64,000 nt of DNA, taken from assembly GCA_958296095.1 (NCBI GenBank), contig OY282434.1, forward strand, positions 558,001-622,000. Direction: 5' to 3'. Below the pieces are notes generated by a model. That model did no database searches. It was given only the letters and a program-made list of their open reading frames with translations, and was not told the origin of the DNA. A program made the translations under genes and the position numbers. This document shows positions 48,283 through 57,038 of this stretch, in pieces. Each line of letters starts with the position of its first letter. Position 1 is the first letter of the stretch. The stretch is from an uncultured Oligoflexales bacterium (GTDB taxonomy: Bacteria > Bdellovibrionota_B > Oligoflexia > Oligoflexales > JAPPIL01).

Positions 48283-49776
48283 CTACATGCGTATCGTCAG
48301 CGCGAGCGTGCGCCGATCGACTTTACCACGTGCTGTACAGGGGAATTGTTGGCAGACATGAATGGCGGCGGGCAAACAAAAGTATGGCAGGCGATGGGCG
48401 AGTTCTTCCTGCATTTTCTGTGTGGCAACGCGGGCCGCGGTGACGAAGGTTATGATTTGCCCGTCGAGGTACAGTGAGACCGCCTGTTCGCACAATGCCT
48501 CACGCTCTAAAATACAGGCGATGGCATCTAATTCAACGCGAAAGCCTTTAACCTTAACCTGATGGTCGAGTCGCCCGCAGTGTTCAATTTCACCGTTGTC
48601 CATCCAGCGACCGAGATCGCGGCTTCTGAACATCAGCGTGCCATCGTTACGAAACGGATCAGGTAACCAACGCTGTTGTGTAAGTGTTTTGTTGTTAAGG
48701 TAACCGCGGGTCACACCATCACCGCCAACCCAAATTTCGCCCACCGTGCCCACAGGACAAGGGCGGTGCTGCGAGTCGAGAATATAGGCCGAGGTGTTGG
48801 GTAGCGGGGTGCCGATGGTAACCGCCTCCCCGACACGATGACGTTTGGCAGTGTTGATAATCGTTATCTCGGTAGGGCCACAGCTGTTGTAAAAATTGCA
48901 AAACTTCGCCCAGCGGTCGGCAAGTGCTGTCGGGCAAGGCTCGCCTGCAACCGCGACGGTCTTGATGTGTTGGCAGGCGTTGCTATCGAGACGGCTTAAG
49001 ATGCTGGGAGTAGCGATAACGGTGTCGGCTCGAGCCACTGCTGCGGCAATGCTTTCGCCGCGGATGACCAGCGTTGCACCATGACAGAGGGCAAGAAAAA
49101 TTTCCCACACCGCCATGTCAAAGGCAATGTTCATAATTTGCGTAATGCGTGTGCCCGGACCGACATGGAGACGACCGGGGGCGAGGGCGATAAGATTGCA
49201 AATATTGTGATGGGTGACGGCAACGGCATTAGGTTCACCTGTCGTGCCCGAAGTAAACAGGATAACACTGTCTCGCTGGGGATCAAAAGAAGACCTCAAG
49301 CAGGGCGTTGCCCCTACCCCAGGCAAACGATCGAGCGCGAGGCAGTCACAGCCGTGCGGCACACGTGCTTGCAGATGGCTGAGCGTTAACACCATATGTA
49401 TGCCACTGACCGCGACGACATGCTGCAGGTGTGCGGGTGGTGAAATTCTCGCGTCCTGTGGCACGTACGTTGCACCGCATTTTAAAATTGCCACGATGCC
49501 AATAACCATCTCCAGCGAGCGTTCGATAAAAAGCCCGACCCGCGTGCCTTCCCGCACACCGCGCTGCTGCAACAGCACGGCCAATTGCTGCGCGCGGCGA
49601 TCGAGCTGCTGGTAGCTGAGCCGCTGCTCGCCATACTCCACTGCCAGCACGTGCGGATTGAGTTGCACCTGCAAGGCAAAGGCGTGATCGAGTTGTTGGA
49701 AGGGCAGTGGCATTGCACTCCCGTGACTGAATTGTGTGCGCTGCTCTCGTTGCTGTAGCGCGGCTGAACCAGGCAT
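48283..49776 (-). CDS. Stand-alone NRPS-type adenylation enzyme
   Basis: The 497 residues hold all adenylation core motifs: LSYQQLDRRAQQLA, A3 ILFTSGTTGEPNAV, FDMAVWEIFLALCHG, A5 YNSCGPTEITI, A7 FRSRDLGRW, A8 GRLDHQVKVKGFRVEL and A10 ARGKVDRRTL with the catalytic Lys. There is no carrier domain or reductase after A10. The enzyme should activate an amino or aryl acid as the adenylate. ATG 49776 (gaggag 6 bases upstream) is preferred to TTG 49809. Forms an operon with the TmpA-like membrane protein; the pair is known from fungi, where the adenylating partner is a larger NRPS-like protein. Confidence 0.85.
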   Translation of the reverse strand: MPGSAALQQREQRTQFSHGSAMPLPFQQLDHAFALQVQLNPHVLAVEYGEQRLSYQQLDRRAQQLAVLLQQRGVREGTRVGLFIERSLEMVIGIVAILKCGATYVPQDARISPPAHLQHVVAVSGIHMVLTLSHLQARVPHGCDCLALDRLPGVGATPCLRSSFDPQRDSVILFTSGTTGEPNAVAVTHHNICNLIALAPGRLHVGPGTRITQIMNIAFDMAVWEIFLALCHGATLVIRGESIAAAVARADTVIATPSILSRLDSNACQHIKTVAVAGEPCPTALADRWAKFCNFYNSCGPTEITIINTAKRHRVGEAVTIGTPLPNTSAYILDSQHRPCPVGTVGEIWVGGDGVTRGYLNNKTLTQQRWLPDPFRNDGTLMFRSRDLGRWMDNGEIEHCGRLDHQVKVKGFRVELDAIACILEREALCEQAVSLYLDGQIITFVTAARVATQKMQEELAHRLPYFCLPAAIHVCQQFPCTARGKVDRRTLALTIRM

Positions 49777-49884
49777 GGCATTCTCCTCGTCTAGCTGTGT
49801 TTTGATCAATTATCGGTAATTTGTGCAGGGGAGAAAATTGCAAAATAGTGAACGCTATGCGCGAAAAAATTGAACATGGAGATG

Positions 49885-51020
49885 GCACAGCAGCTTTGCC
49901 ACACCGCCTCGCCGTTCATGGAGCTCTTGGTGGGCAAGAGGTGGGGGTAACCGCTGAGAGGTTTGAGGACAAGCGGAGAGGGCACGCAGAGAGGTCTGAA
50001 GGCAAGCAGCGAGCTAGGAAGCGAGCGTTACAAAAAGCATCGCGTAGCGATGAGCTAGAAAGCGAGCGTTACAAAGAGCCGCGTAGCGATGAGCTAGGAA
50101 GCGAGCGTTACAAAAAGCATCGCACAGCGATGAGGGAGCGAGAAAGCGGCAAACAGTCTCGTAAGGCGAGCGTTACAAAAAAGCCGCGTACCGCCGTGCC
50201 GTTCATGGAGCTCTCGGTAGGCAAGAGGTGGGGGTAACCGCTGAGAGACTTGGGGCAAGGACACCACTTAGCCCGTACCTCCGTTATCTTGGCACGGCGC
50301 AGCCCTACCGAGAAACTCTCCCTTGAGATAGGTGCAAACACATGCCTTGTGCGGAAAAATAAACTGAATGCAATATCGAGAGGCCTGAGAACAAGGAGCG
50401 AGCTAGCAAGCGAGCGATACAAAAAAGCCGTAGCGCAGCGTACGGTCTTGCCGTGCCCTTCATGGAGCTCTCGGTGGGCAAGTCTCAACGCGACAGCCGA
50501 GAGGTTTGAGGACAAGCAAAGGGGCTAGGTGGCAAGCCCGAACGCAAGAGCGAGAGGTCTGAGGACAAAGAGCTAGCGGAGAACAGCCACTACTTAGCCC
50601 GTACCGCCGTTGTCTTGGCACGGTGCAGACCTACCGAGAAACTCTCCCCCGAGATGGGTGCAAGCACATGCCTTGTGCAAAAAATAATCTGAACGCGATA
50701 GCAAGAGGTCTGAGAACATGCAGCGAGCTAGGAAGCGAGCGATACAAAAAGCCGCAGCGCAGCGAACGGTCTCACCGCGCCCTTCATGGAGCTCTCGGTA
50801 GGCAAGAGGTGTGGGCAACCGCGAGAAGACTTGGGGGCAAGCCCGAACGCAAGAGCGAGAGGCCTGAGAACAAGCAGAGAGAGGATGCAGAGAGACTAGA
50901 GGATAAGCAGCGAGCTAGGAAGCGAGCGTTACAAAAAAGCAGCGTAGCGCAGCGCGTAGCGTAGCGAGCGTAGCGTAGCGAGCGCAGCGAGCGATACAAA
51001 AACCCCATATTCGCGTTATC
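49885..51020. repeat. Long interspersed repeat block (~1.1 kb)
   Basis: The 1.3-kb gap holds at least nine copies of the core agcgagctaggaagcgagcg (about 49993, 50048, 50088, 50398, 50724, 50909 and variants), three gagctctcggtaggcaagag-type modules (49919, 50210, 50796) and two end modules with acctccgttatcttggcacg. It closes with ccccatattcgcgtta at 51004, similar to the inverted end at 59719. The 113-codon frame at 50623-50964 is a repeat translation also found at other loci. Confidence 0.9.
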
Positions 51021-51120
51021 TACTGCCATTTTCTGGCTGGTGTTAAATTTAAAAAAAACGTATGTTGCTGGGGATAAAACTGCGTCCAGGTTGCATACAG
51101 TTCTCTTGGGGAGGGGCTTT

Positions 51121-52035
51121 GTGAACACGGAGCTGTTGCGGCACACCGAAAAGCTCTATTATTTTTACGAAGCGGCACTCATCGGTAGTTTTCAGGCAAC
51201 GGCGCGCAAGCTGGGTACGACCGCCTCGACAGTGTCCTATGCGGTCGTGCGTCTGGAAGAGGTGCTAGGCAGGTTGTTGTTTACCCGCAGCCGCGCGGGT
51301 CTCAGTCTGACCGAGACGGGACAAGCGCTGTATGTGTTCTGCAAAAAATTTTTCCGTGAGTTGGACGATATACATGTGGCCGCCACTTCCAAACGCAAGC
51401 AGCCACAACGGGTGCGTTTCGGCACGTTCGCCTCAATCGCCATCTACTTCGCTCCCATTCTTTGTCGGGAATTGCAAGATGACGATAGTGTTGCCTTGTC
51501 GATTATGACAGGACGCAGCGCCCATCTGCTGGAAGCCTTGCTCAACAGGGACATTCACTTGGCACTGACGGTTGAGGTATGCAAGCATCCTGATTTAATC
51601 TCGCACGAGCTGTATCACGACCACTACGCCTTTTATGCGCGGCCAGAGATTTTGCCAGAGGCGCTTAGCGAAGCTTGGCTGACCCAGCAATCGCTGCTGT
51701 TCATGCCCGATGCCAGCGACCAAGAAGGCAAGATTCTGTCCAACTATGTGCATAGCTGGGATTGTGGTTTTCGTGAGCACTTTGAGCTGGATTCGCTGGA
51801 AGTAGTGTCCGAATTCACTCGCAAAGGCTTGGGTATCGGCATCTTGCCCACCAACGTTGCCAGTTTGCACAGCAGGCAACTGACCATAGTGCATCTGCCG
51901 TGTGTCCCGATCTATTTTGGCCAACACCGCTTCTTCCTGTCGTGGCGCAACGATCTTGACCTCAACCAAAAGATCGTCCTGCGTGTCCTACGCCTGGCCC
52001 GCGACGCGGCCGACAAGTTGCGCGGCAGCGAATAG
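51121..52035 (+). CDS. LysR-family transcriptional regulator
   Basis: The 304-residue protein has the N-terminal winged helix (KLYYFYEAALIGSFQATARK, LGTTASTVSYAVVRLEEVLG, RLLFTRSRAGLSLTETG) and a LysR substrate-binding domain (LDSLEVVSEFTRKGLGIGIL). GTG 51121 has a strong ggggagggg 6 bases upstream; the frame extends upstream to 51040 without conservation. It lies next to, and in the same direction as, the secreted-protein/ldcA/mpl genes, separated by 158 bp, and could regulate them or the divergently placed adenylation operon. The effector is unknown. Confidence 0.88.
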   Translation: MNTELLRHTEKLYYFYEAALIGSFQATARKLGTTASTVSYAVVRLEEVLGRLLFTRSRAGLSLTETGQALYVFCKKFFRELDDIHVAATSKRKQPQRVRFGTFASIAIYFAPILCRELQDDDSVALSIMTGRSAHLLEALLNRDIHLALTVEVCKHPDLISHELYHDHYAFYARPEILPEALSEAWLTQQSLLFMPDASDQEGKILSNYVHSWDCGFREHFELDSLEVVSEFTRKGLGIGILPTNVASLHSRQLTIVHLPCVPIYFGQHRFFLSWRNDLDLNQKIVLRVLRLARDAADKLRGSE

Positions 52036-52193
52036 TCGTTAGTCGCACAGCTGCCGCTGCTAGCAGGCATACTGCTCTTTTGCGCCCCTGACATTTTCAA
52101 AAAAAACTCAAATTGGGTAAAATAGAGGGTAAGGTGCTCCGATGGAGAAGATGGAGAAGGCGGGTTGCACCACCTAGGTTGGGGGAGCTAGAT

Positions 52194-53987
52194 GTGAAAG
52201 GGCAGGCTATCGTTTACTTTCTAACTATTTTTTTGCTGTCTACCACGACCAGCGCGCTGGCCAAGCCACAGCTGCTAGCTAGCGTCGAGGTGGAACAGCT
52301 AATGCGTAATAGCTTCAGTATGCGCACCCTGCTGGCGGCTGAGGCACAGCCAGCTCGTACGGCGAAAGCAGACACGACCTTGATGGTGCGGAGTGCGGCG
52401 GGAGCGGTTAGTTTTACCCCTTCCCAGCTAGTGCTTACGGCAGGGCAAAGGTTGACAGTGCAGTTGCACGGGGTAGCAGCTGAGGGTGTGGAAGTTTACC
52501 CGCGCCACCCAGATATAGTCGCGTGGGGCGCGGCGGACAGCAGTCTTGCCGCACGGCAGGCGGGCGACACCGAGGTTATCTTCATTATCGCCAAGACGCT
52601 CTACATCTTGCCCTTGCAGGTGCAAGCCGCAGCGGTGGCTAAGCTGGAGGTTAAGCCTGCGCCAGAGGTTGAGCCTGTGGTTGAGCCTGTGCTGGAGGTT
52701 GAGCCTCCTGTAGCACAGCGCGCATCTGCCGCGCCGCGGCAGGCAACCAGCAAAGGGCGTTTCCAACTGGAGCAGGCACGGACGGCCCCCCGCAGTGTGG
52801 AAATTCAAGTCGTCGATGAACGCACGACGGCTGAGGCTCGTTATCCTGTCAGTGGCATGCAGGTGAGTTTGCTCGGCTCGCCCACCCAACTGCACACCGA
52901 TGCGCGGGGAATAGTGCGCCTTACCGATGTGCCAGATGCGGCACGGCTGTTGTTTAGACTGCATGATCCGCAGGGGCGTTATGTGCCTGCCTTGCAGGAA
53001 GTTTTCGTGCAGCAGCCACAAGCTCGCTATCAACTGACGGTGCAGCGCGATATATCTTTCACCACCATGCAGACGATCGTCGGACGCAGTCAAGATGCAC
53101 GGCTGGCATCGCTGTGCGCGGTGATCGAGGGCGGGAGCAGCGAGTCGGGTTTCAAGATTGAGAGCGATGTGCCTGCAGATGGTGCTTATTACTTCAACCA
53201 ACTACAACTGCTCGCACCACGACAGCAAGCAACAGGCAGTAACAATCGTTTTTGTCTGTTCAACATCGATCCGGGGCCTTTGACACTTTTTGTCAACGAT
53301 GCAGATGGTCAGCGGCGGGCGGTGTTCACGGTTGGGCTGGCGGCAGGGCATCATAGTGAAGAGGTCTTTCGGTTGACCGAGGGGCCGCCGTATCGCAGTT
53401 GGCTGGCAGTCGCTAACGACATGCATCGTCCGCTGCATGGTCAAGACACTGGGGATATTGTCGATTTTGTGCAGATGCGCATCATCGGTGATAGTCGTTA
53501 TTGGGCGAAAGTCGAGCCGGGCCTGCTGGAGACTGCGCAAGCACCTGATTGGCATCGTGGGCGCAGCTATGCGGTTACTCGTGATGCTGAATTTGAAGAC
53601 ACGCTTTATCAGTTTACCGATCGAGTCGGACTTGTGCCGCTGTTGATTCGTGGTTTCATCGAAAACACCGCCTTGCTGGCGGAAGCAGTGCATGATGCCA
53701 CGCTCGGCAGTGTTGTCATTGAGCATGGTGCACGGCAGGGCGAAGACGCGGCGGCGGTATCGTTGCGTCTGGTCGGCACGGATGGCGAGGAAGTGCGGGC
53801 GACGTGGGCGGTGCAGGAGGACGGTGTAACGCGCAGTGTCTTCCTCAATCTCGGCTACGGCGTATATCAGGCAATCGCCCAGAACTCAGCTGGTAATTGG
53901 TTAGCAGCAGGGACGGTGGTGGTTTACAACGAGACCGTGTCTTTCTTGCGCACGGGCGCGACGGTCGTTTACGGGAAGGCACTATAG
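52194..53987 (+). CDS. Large exported protein, unknown function
   Basis: The 597-residue product begins with a signal peptide (KGQAIVYFLTIFLLSTTTSA-LA) from a GTG with ggggag 6 bases upstream. A Pro/Glu/Val repeat linker (PEVEPVVEPVLEVEPP, residues ~150-170) links an N-terminal beta domain to a segment like the carboxypeptidase regulatory fold (YPVSGMQVSLLGSPTQLHTD, RGIVRLTDVPDAARLLFRLH). More beta-rich sequence follows to the end. The linker suggests periplasm-spanning. It overlaps or abuts ldcA, so it may work in murein processing. No enzyme motif seen. Confidence 0.72.
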   Translation: MKGQAIVYFLTIFLLSTTTSALAKPQLLASVEVEQLMRNSFSMRTLLAAEAQPARTAKADTTLMVRSAAGAVSFTPSQLVLTAGQRLTVQLHGVAAEGVEVYPRHPDIVAWGAADSSLAARQAGDTEVIFIIAKTLYILPLQVQAAAVAKLEVKPAPEVEPVVEPVLEVEPPVAQRASAAPRQATSKGRFQLEQARTAPRSVEIQVVDERTTAEARYPVSGMQVSLLGSPTQLHTDARGIVRLTDVPDAARLLFRLHDPQGRYVPALQEVFVQQPQARYQLTVQRDISFTTMQTIVGRSQDARLASLCAVIEGGSSESGFKIESDVPADGAYYFNQLQLLAPRQQATGSNNRFCLFNIDPGPLTLFVNDADGQRRAVFTVGLAAGHHSEEVFRLTEGPPYRSWLAVANDMHRPLHGQDTGDIVDFVQMRIIGDSRYWAKVEPGLLETAQAPDWHRGRSYAVTRDAEFEDTLYQFTDRVGLVPLLIRGFIENTALLAEAVHDATLGSVVIEHGARQGEDAAAVSLRLVGTDGEEVRATWAVQEDGVTRSVFLNLGYGVYQAIAQNSAGNWLAAGTVVVYNETVSFLRTGATVVYGKAL

Positions 53988-54001
53988 TTCCACGCGTCAA
54001 A

Positions 54002-54826
54002 ATGGTAGCACCTGCGTTTGCGGTACCTGAGGTTGAACTGCATGACCGTGTGCAGCAGTTGCGTGCCTGTGGCATCGATATCAGTGCTGCTCCGCCTGTG
54101 TTCGCTGACGAGGAGGCCAAGGGTGCGCACCTGATTGCCGCGCTGTGTGCTGACGACGACGCGGATCTTCTCTGTGTCCGTGGTGGTTATGGCACGTCCG
54201 ATCTTTTGCCGCGTATTCCCTACGAACGTTTACGACACAGGAAGCGGGTGATCGGCTACTCGGACATTTCGGCTCTGCACAGTGCGTTGTGGACGCGTTG
54301 TGGTTTTGTCGGCATCAGTGCCGCGATGCCGGGCAGTGCCGCGTGGGGTGATGTGCATAGTGAGGCGATGCAGATATTACTGGGCATCATGCACGGCACG
54401 CGCCGTGAGGGTGGTATGGCAGTGACCGCGCTGGGCGATTACAGTGCTAGAGAGATTGAGGGCACGCTGTTTGGCGGATGTTTTTCGGTATTGACGAATT
54501 TACTGGCGACACCTTACCTACCTCGCTCGTTGTCAGGCTATATTTTATTTTTTGAGGACATCAACGAGAGCGTGTGGAAGTTGTTGCGTTACCTCAATCA
54601 ATGGCAATTCAGCGGCATGCTAGAGGGTGTGCAAGCAATTGTGTTGGGGCGCTTCGACCAGTTGGAAGGCGATCTCGTGCACTTGCATCGGCAGTGGCAG
54701 GCAAGGGTTGCCTGTCCTGTTTACACGACGGGTGATTTCGGGCATAGTGTCCCGACCTCGCCGCTCCCTATCGGGGGTAGGGGGGTCATTCGTAGGGGGA
54801 AGCTCGTTTGGACCTTGGCAAATTAG
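54002..54826 (+). CDS. ldcA: Muramoyltetrapeptide carboxypeptidase (LD-carboxypeptidase)
   Basis: LdcA removes the terminal D-Ala from murein tetrapeptides for recycling. The Ser-Glu-His triad is visible: Ser in GYSDISAL, Glu in LFFEDINE and His in TTGDFGHSVP. CVRGGYGTSDLLPRI precedes the nucleophile as in the family. The start is uncertain: the ATG at 54002 gives MVAPAFAVP, a few residues short of the usual N-terminus, and the open frame reaches TTG 53897 inside the preceding gene. The stop overlaps the mpl start by 19 bases, so the two recycling enzymes are translationally coupled. Confidence 0.87.
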   Translation: MVAPAFAVPEVELHDRVQQLRACGIDISAAPPVFADEEAKGAHLIAALCADDDADLLCVRGGYGTSDLLPRIPYERLRHRKRVIGYSDISALHSALWTRCGFVGISAAMPGSAAWGDVHSEAMQILLGIMHGTRREGGMAVTALGDYSAREIEGTLFGGCFSVLTNLLATPYLPRSLSGYILFFEDINESVWKLLRYLNQWQFSGMLEGVQAIVLGRFDQLEGDLVHLHRQWQARVACPVYTTGDFGHSVPTSPLPIGGRGVIRRGKLVWTLAN

Positions 54827-56289
54827 CCCTACCACAGAGTCGTATCGACGCGGCGTTGTATTTCATCGGCATCGCGGGCACTGGCATGGCTGCCGCCGCG
54901 GGTTATTTCAGGGAGTTCGGCTTTGCCGTGTTCGGCAGTGACAACGCGGTCTATCCGCCCGTCAGCGACATGCTGGAGGAGGCGGGGATTGCTTTTTTTG
55001 AAGGTTATTCTGCTTCGCACTTGATCGATGTCAACCCCTACATGGTTGTCATTGGCAATCGCATTGCGGAAGACAACCCAGAAGTCGAGTATGCCATCAG
55101 CAACAACATTCCTTACACCAGTTTCCCGCAACTGATCGGTGACACGGTGTTGAAAGACAGGAGTTCGGTGGTTGTGGCAGGCACGCATGGCAAGACAACG
55201 ACCACGGCGCTGTTGTCGCACCTGTTAACGACACTGAACAAAGACCCCAGCTACCTCGTCGGTGGTGTGCCCCTCAATACGTCGCGCAGTTTTCGGGTCG
55301 GCAAAGGCGAGCTATTCTGCGTTGAGGGCGACGAGTATGGCAGTGCGTTTTTTTCACAGGGGGCGAAGTTTCTCTTCTATCGTCCCAAGTATCTACTGCT
55401 CAATGCCATTGAACTCGACCACGTCGATGTCTATCGTGATGTGCAGGAGTTGCTCGATCAGTTTGCGCGCTTGATTGCGATGGTGGAAGATCCAGCGCGT
55501 ATCGTTGCCAATATCGACTGTCCTAACGTCGCGACCTTGCTCGAGCAGCATGAGATCAAGTGTATCACGGTTTCGCCTTACAAGCGCAACGAGATGGCAG
55601 ACGTGATCGTGCTTAATCATCCGCCCCGCAGTCGTCGCCTGGAGGTGCAGCTGCGGGCGTTTGGCAAATTACACCTGAGCACATCGCTGTTTGGTGCGCA
55701 CAACGCCGCCAACATGGCAATGGCATTGGGGGGTTTGATTGCGCTTGATTGCAAGAACCTGCCCTCGATCAAGTATGGCTTCGCGTCCTTCAAGGGCGTT
55801 AAAAAACGCCTCCAGCATTTGTTTAAACAAAGTGGCATCGACTGCTATGAAGACTTTGCCCATCACCCGACCGCGGTGCAGTCGGTGTTGACGGCATTGC
55901 GGGAGAAGCATCCCGACCGTCGGCTAATAGCGGTGTTTGATTGCAAGAGTGCGTCGAGCAAGCGCAACATCTTCTTTGCGGATTACGTGCGCAGTCTCGG
56001 CTTGGCCGACCTCGTGGCTTTGCGGCGTTGTGATGTCGATCCTCGTATTCGGGTGGCGGAGCGCATGGATACGATGGCGTTGGCGAGCGAAATGGGTGAG
56101 AAGGCACATGCTTGTAGTGACGATGAGGACTTGCGGCACTGGCTGGAGAGCAAGCTGCAGCGCGATGACGTGCTGATGTTGATGTCTTGTGCTAGCTATG
56201 GTGACCTGCCGCAGCACTTACGACAGCGGGCAAAAAAGCTGGCGAACAAGAAAGCTCGGAGTGGTGATCATCACGGCTTTGTTGGCTAA
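54808..56289 (+). CDS. mpl: UDP-MurNAc:L-Ala-gamma-D-Glu-mDAP ligase
   Basis: Mpl re-attaches recycled murein tripeptide to UDP-MurNAc. The 493 residues have the Mur ligase ATP loop VVAGTHGKTTTTALLSHLL, the N-terminal IGIAGTGMAAAAGYFREFGF (FGSDNAVYPP), the central FCVEGDEYGSAFF and the C-terminal YEDFAHHPTAVQSVLTALRE, features closer to Mpl than to MurC. It starts TTG (MDLGKLALP) overlapping ldcA. Together with ldcA it completes a recycling pair and supports a meso-diaminopimelate murein. Confidence 0.92.
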   Translation: MDLGKLALPQSRIDAALYFIGIAGTGMAAAAGYFREFGFAVFGSDNAVYPPVSDMLEEAGIAFFEGYSASHLIDVNPYMVVIGNRIAEDNPEVEYAISNNIPYTSFPQLIGDTVLKDRSSVVVAGTHGKTTTTALLSHLLTTLNKDPSYLVGGVPLNTSRSFRVGKGELFCVEGDEYGSAFFSQGAKFLFYRPKYLLLNAIELDHVDVYRDVQELLDQFARLIAMVEDPARIVANIDCPNVATLLEQHEIKCITVSPYKRNEMADVIVLNHPPRSRRLEVQLRAFGKLHLSTSLFGAHNAANMAMALGGLIALDCKNLPSIKYGFASFKGVKKRLQHLFKQSGIDCYEDFAHHPTAVQSVLTALREKHPDRRLIAVFDCKSASSKRNIFFADYVRSLGLADLVALRRCDVDPRIRVAERMDTMALASEMGEKAHACSDDEDLRHWLESKLQRDDVLMLMSCASYGDLPQHLRQRAKKLANKKARSGDHHGFVG

Positions 56290-56347
56290 CGTCTCGATTT
56301 ATTTCGTTTTCTCAAAAGTTGCCCTTATCTTGTCGATTGATTGTGGG

Positions 56348-56353
56348 TATAAT
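56348..56353 (+). promoter_or_regulatory. Candidate -10 box for pal
   Basis: A perfect TATAAT at 56348-56353, 110 bases before the pal start, in an AT-richer gap after mpl. No good -35 at 16-18 bases is seen (ttatct at the right distance). Confidence 0.4.
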
Positions 56354-56463
56354 CAGAAGTAGGTGTGGTCTTGAACTTACAACACGAGGAGAATGAGCAA
56401 GTGAACAGCAAAGCAACGATGCAACCGCGGCCTGGCAGTGAGGCGCAAAGCGGAAGGACAGTG

Positions 56464-56964
56464 ATGGGAAGGTGGATAGTGATGCTGGCGGTGCTGGGGT
56501 TGTTGTCTGCCTGTGCTGGGGACAAAGCGCCTGAGGAGCCAGTGCAGGTTGAGACGGCTGCTCCGCCACCACCGCAGGAGGAATTGCCGAGTGACTATAG
56601 TGTTGATAGTGGCGGCGGTGACATGTCGATATCGGAGCGTACGATTTACTTCGCTTTCGATGACTACTCGTTGAATGCGCAGTCGCAGACGAATATCGAC
56701 GAGGTTGCCAAATACATGAACAACAACAGCGATGTGCAGATCAAGCTGGAGGGGCATTGCGATGAGCGTGGCTCGACCGAGTACAACTTGGCGTTGGGTC
56801 AGCGTCGTGCACAGTCGGTTAAAGATTATTTAGTGCAACTGGGTATTGACGAAAATCGTCTGCCAACTGTAAGTTACGGCGAAGAGAAGCCCGCGGTCGA
56901 TGGTGGTGACGAGGCAGCGTGGTCTCAGAACAGAAGGGTTGAGTTTGTTCTTCAAAACGAATAA
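56464..56964 (+). CDS. pal: Peptidoglycan-associated lipoprotein Pal
   Basis: Pal tethers the outer membrane to murein as part of Tol-Pal. The 166 residues start MGRWIVMLAVLGLLSACAGD (lipobox LSAC), then a Pro-rich linker and the OmpA_C domain: ERTIYFAFDDYSLN, IKLEGHCDERGSTEYNLALG with the murein-binding Asp/Arg, and SYGEEKP. Two starts are possible: ATG 56464 with ggaagg 6 bases upstream, preferred because it gives a normal signal, and GTG 56401 with gaggag. tolB, usually before pal, is not here. Confidence 0.93.
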   Translation: MGRWIVMLAVLGLLSACAGDKAPEEPVQVETAAPPPPQEELPSDYSVDSGGGDMSISERTIYFAFDDYSLNAQSQTNIDEVAKYMNNNSDVQIKLEGHCDERGSTEYNLALGQRRAQSVKDYLVQLGIDENRLPTVSYGEEKPAVDGGDEAAWSQNRRVEFVLQNE

Positions 56965-56984
56965 CGGCAGCAAAGACTGCAGGC

Positions 56985-57016
56985 AAGCCCGGCATTCTCT
57001 GCCGGGCTTTTTTTTT
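56985..57016 (+). terminator. Rho-independent terminator after pal
   Basis: Perfect 10-bp stem aagcccggca / tgccgggctt with a 5-base loop followed by a run of eight T, 20 bases after the pal stop. It is the clearest terminator in the window. Confidence 0.93.
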
Positions 57017-57038
57017 CCTATAGCTGGAAGAGGTCGAG

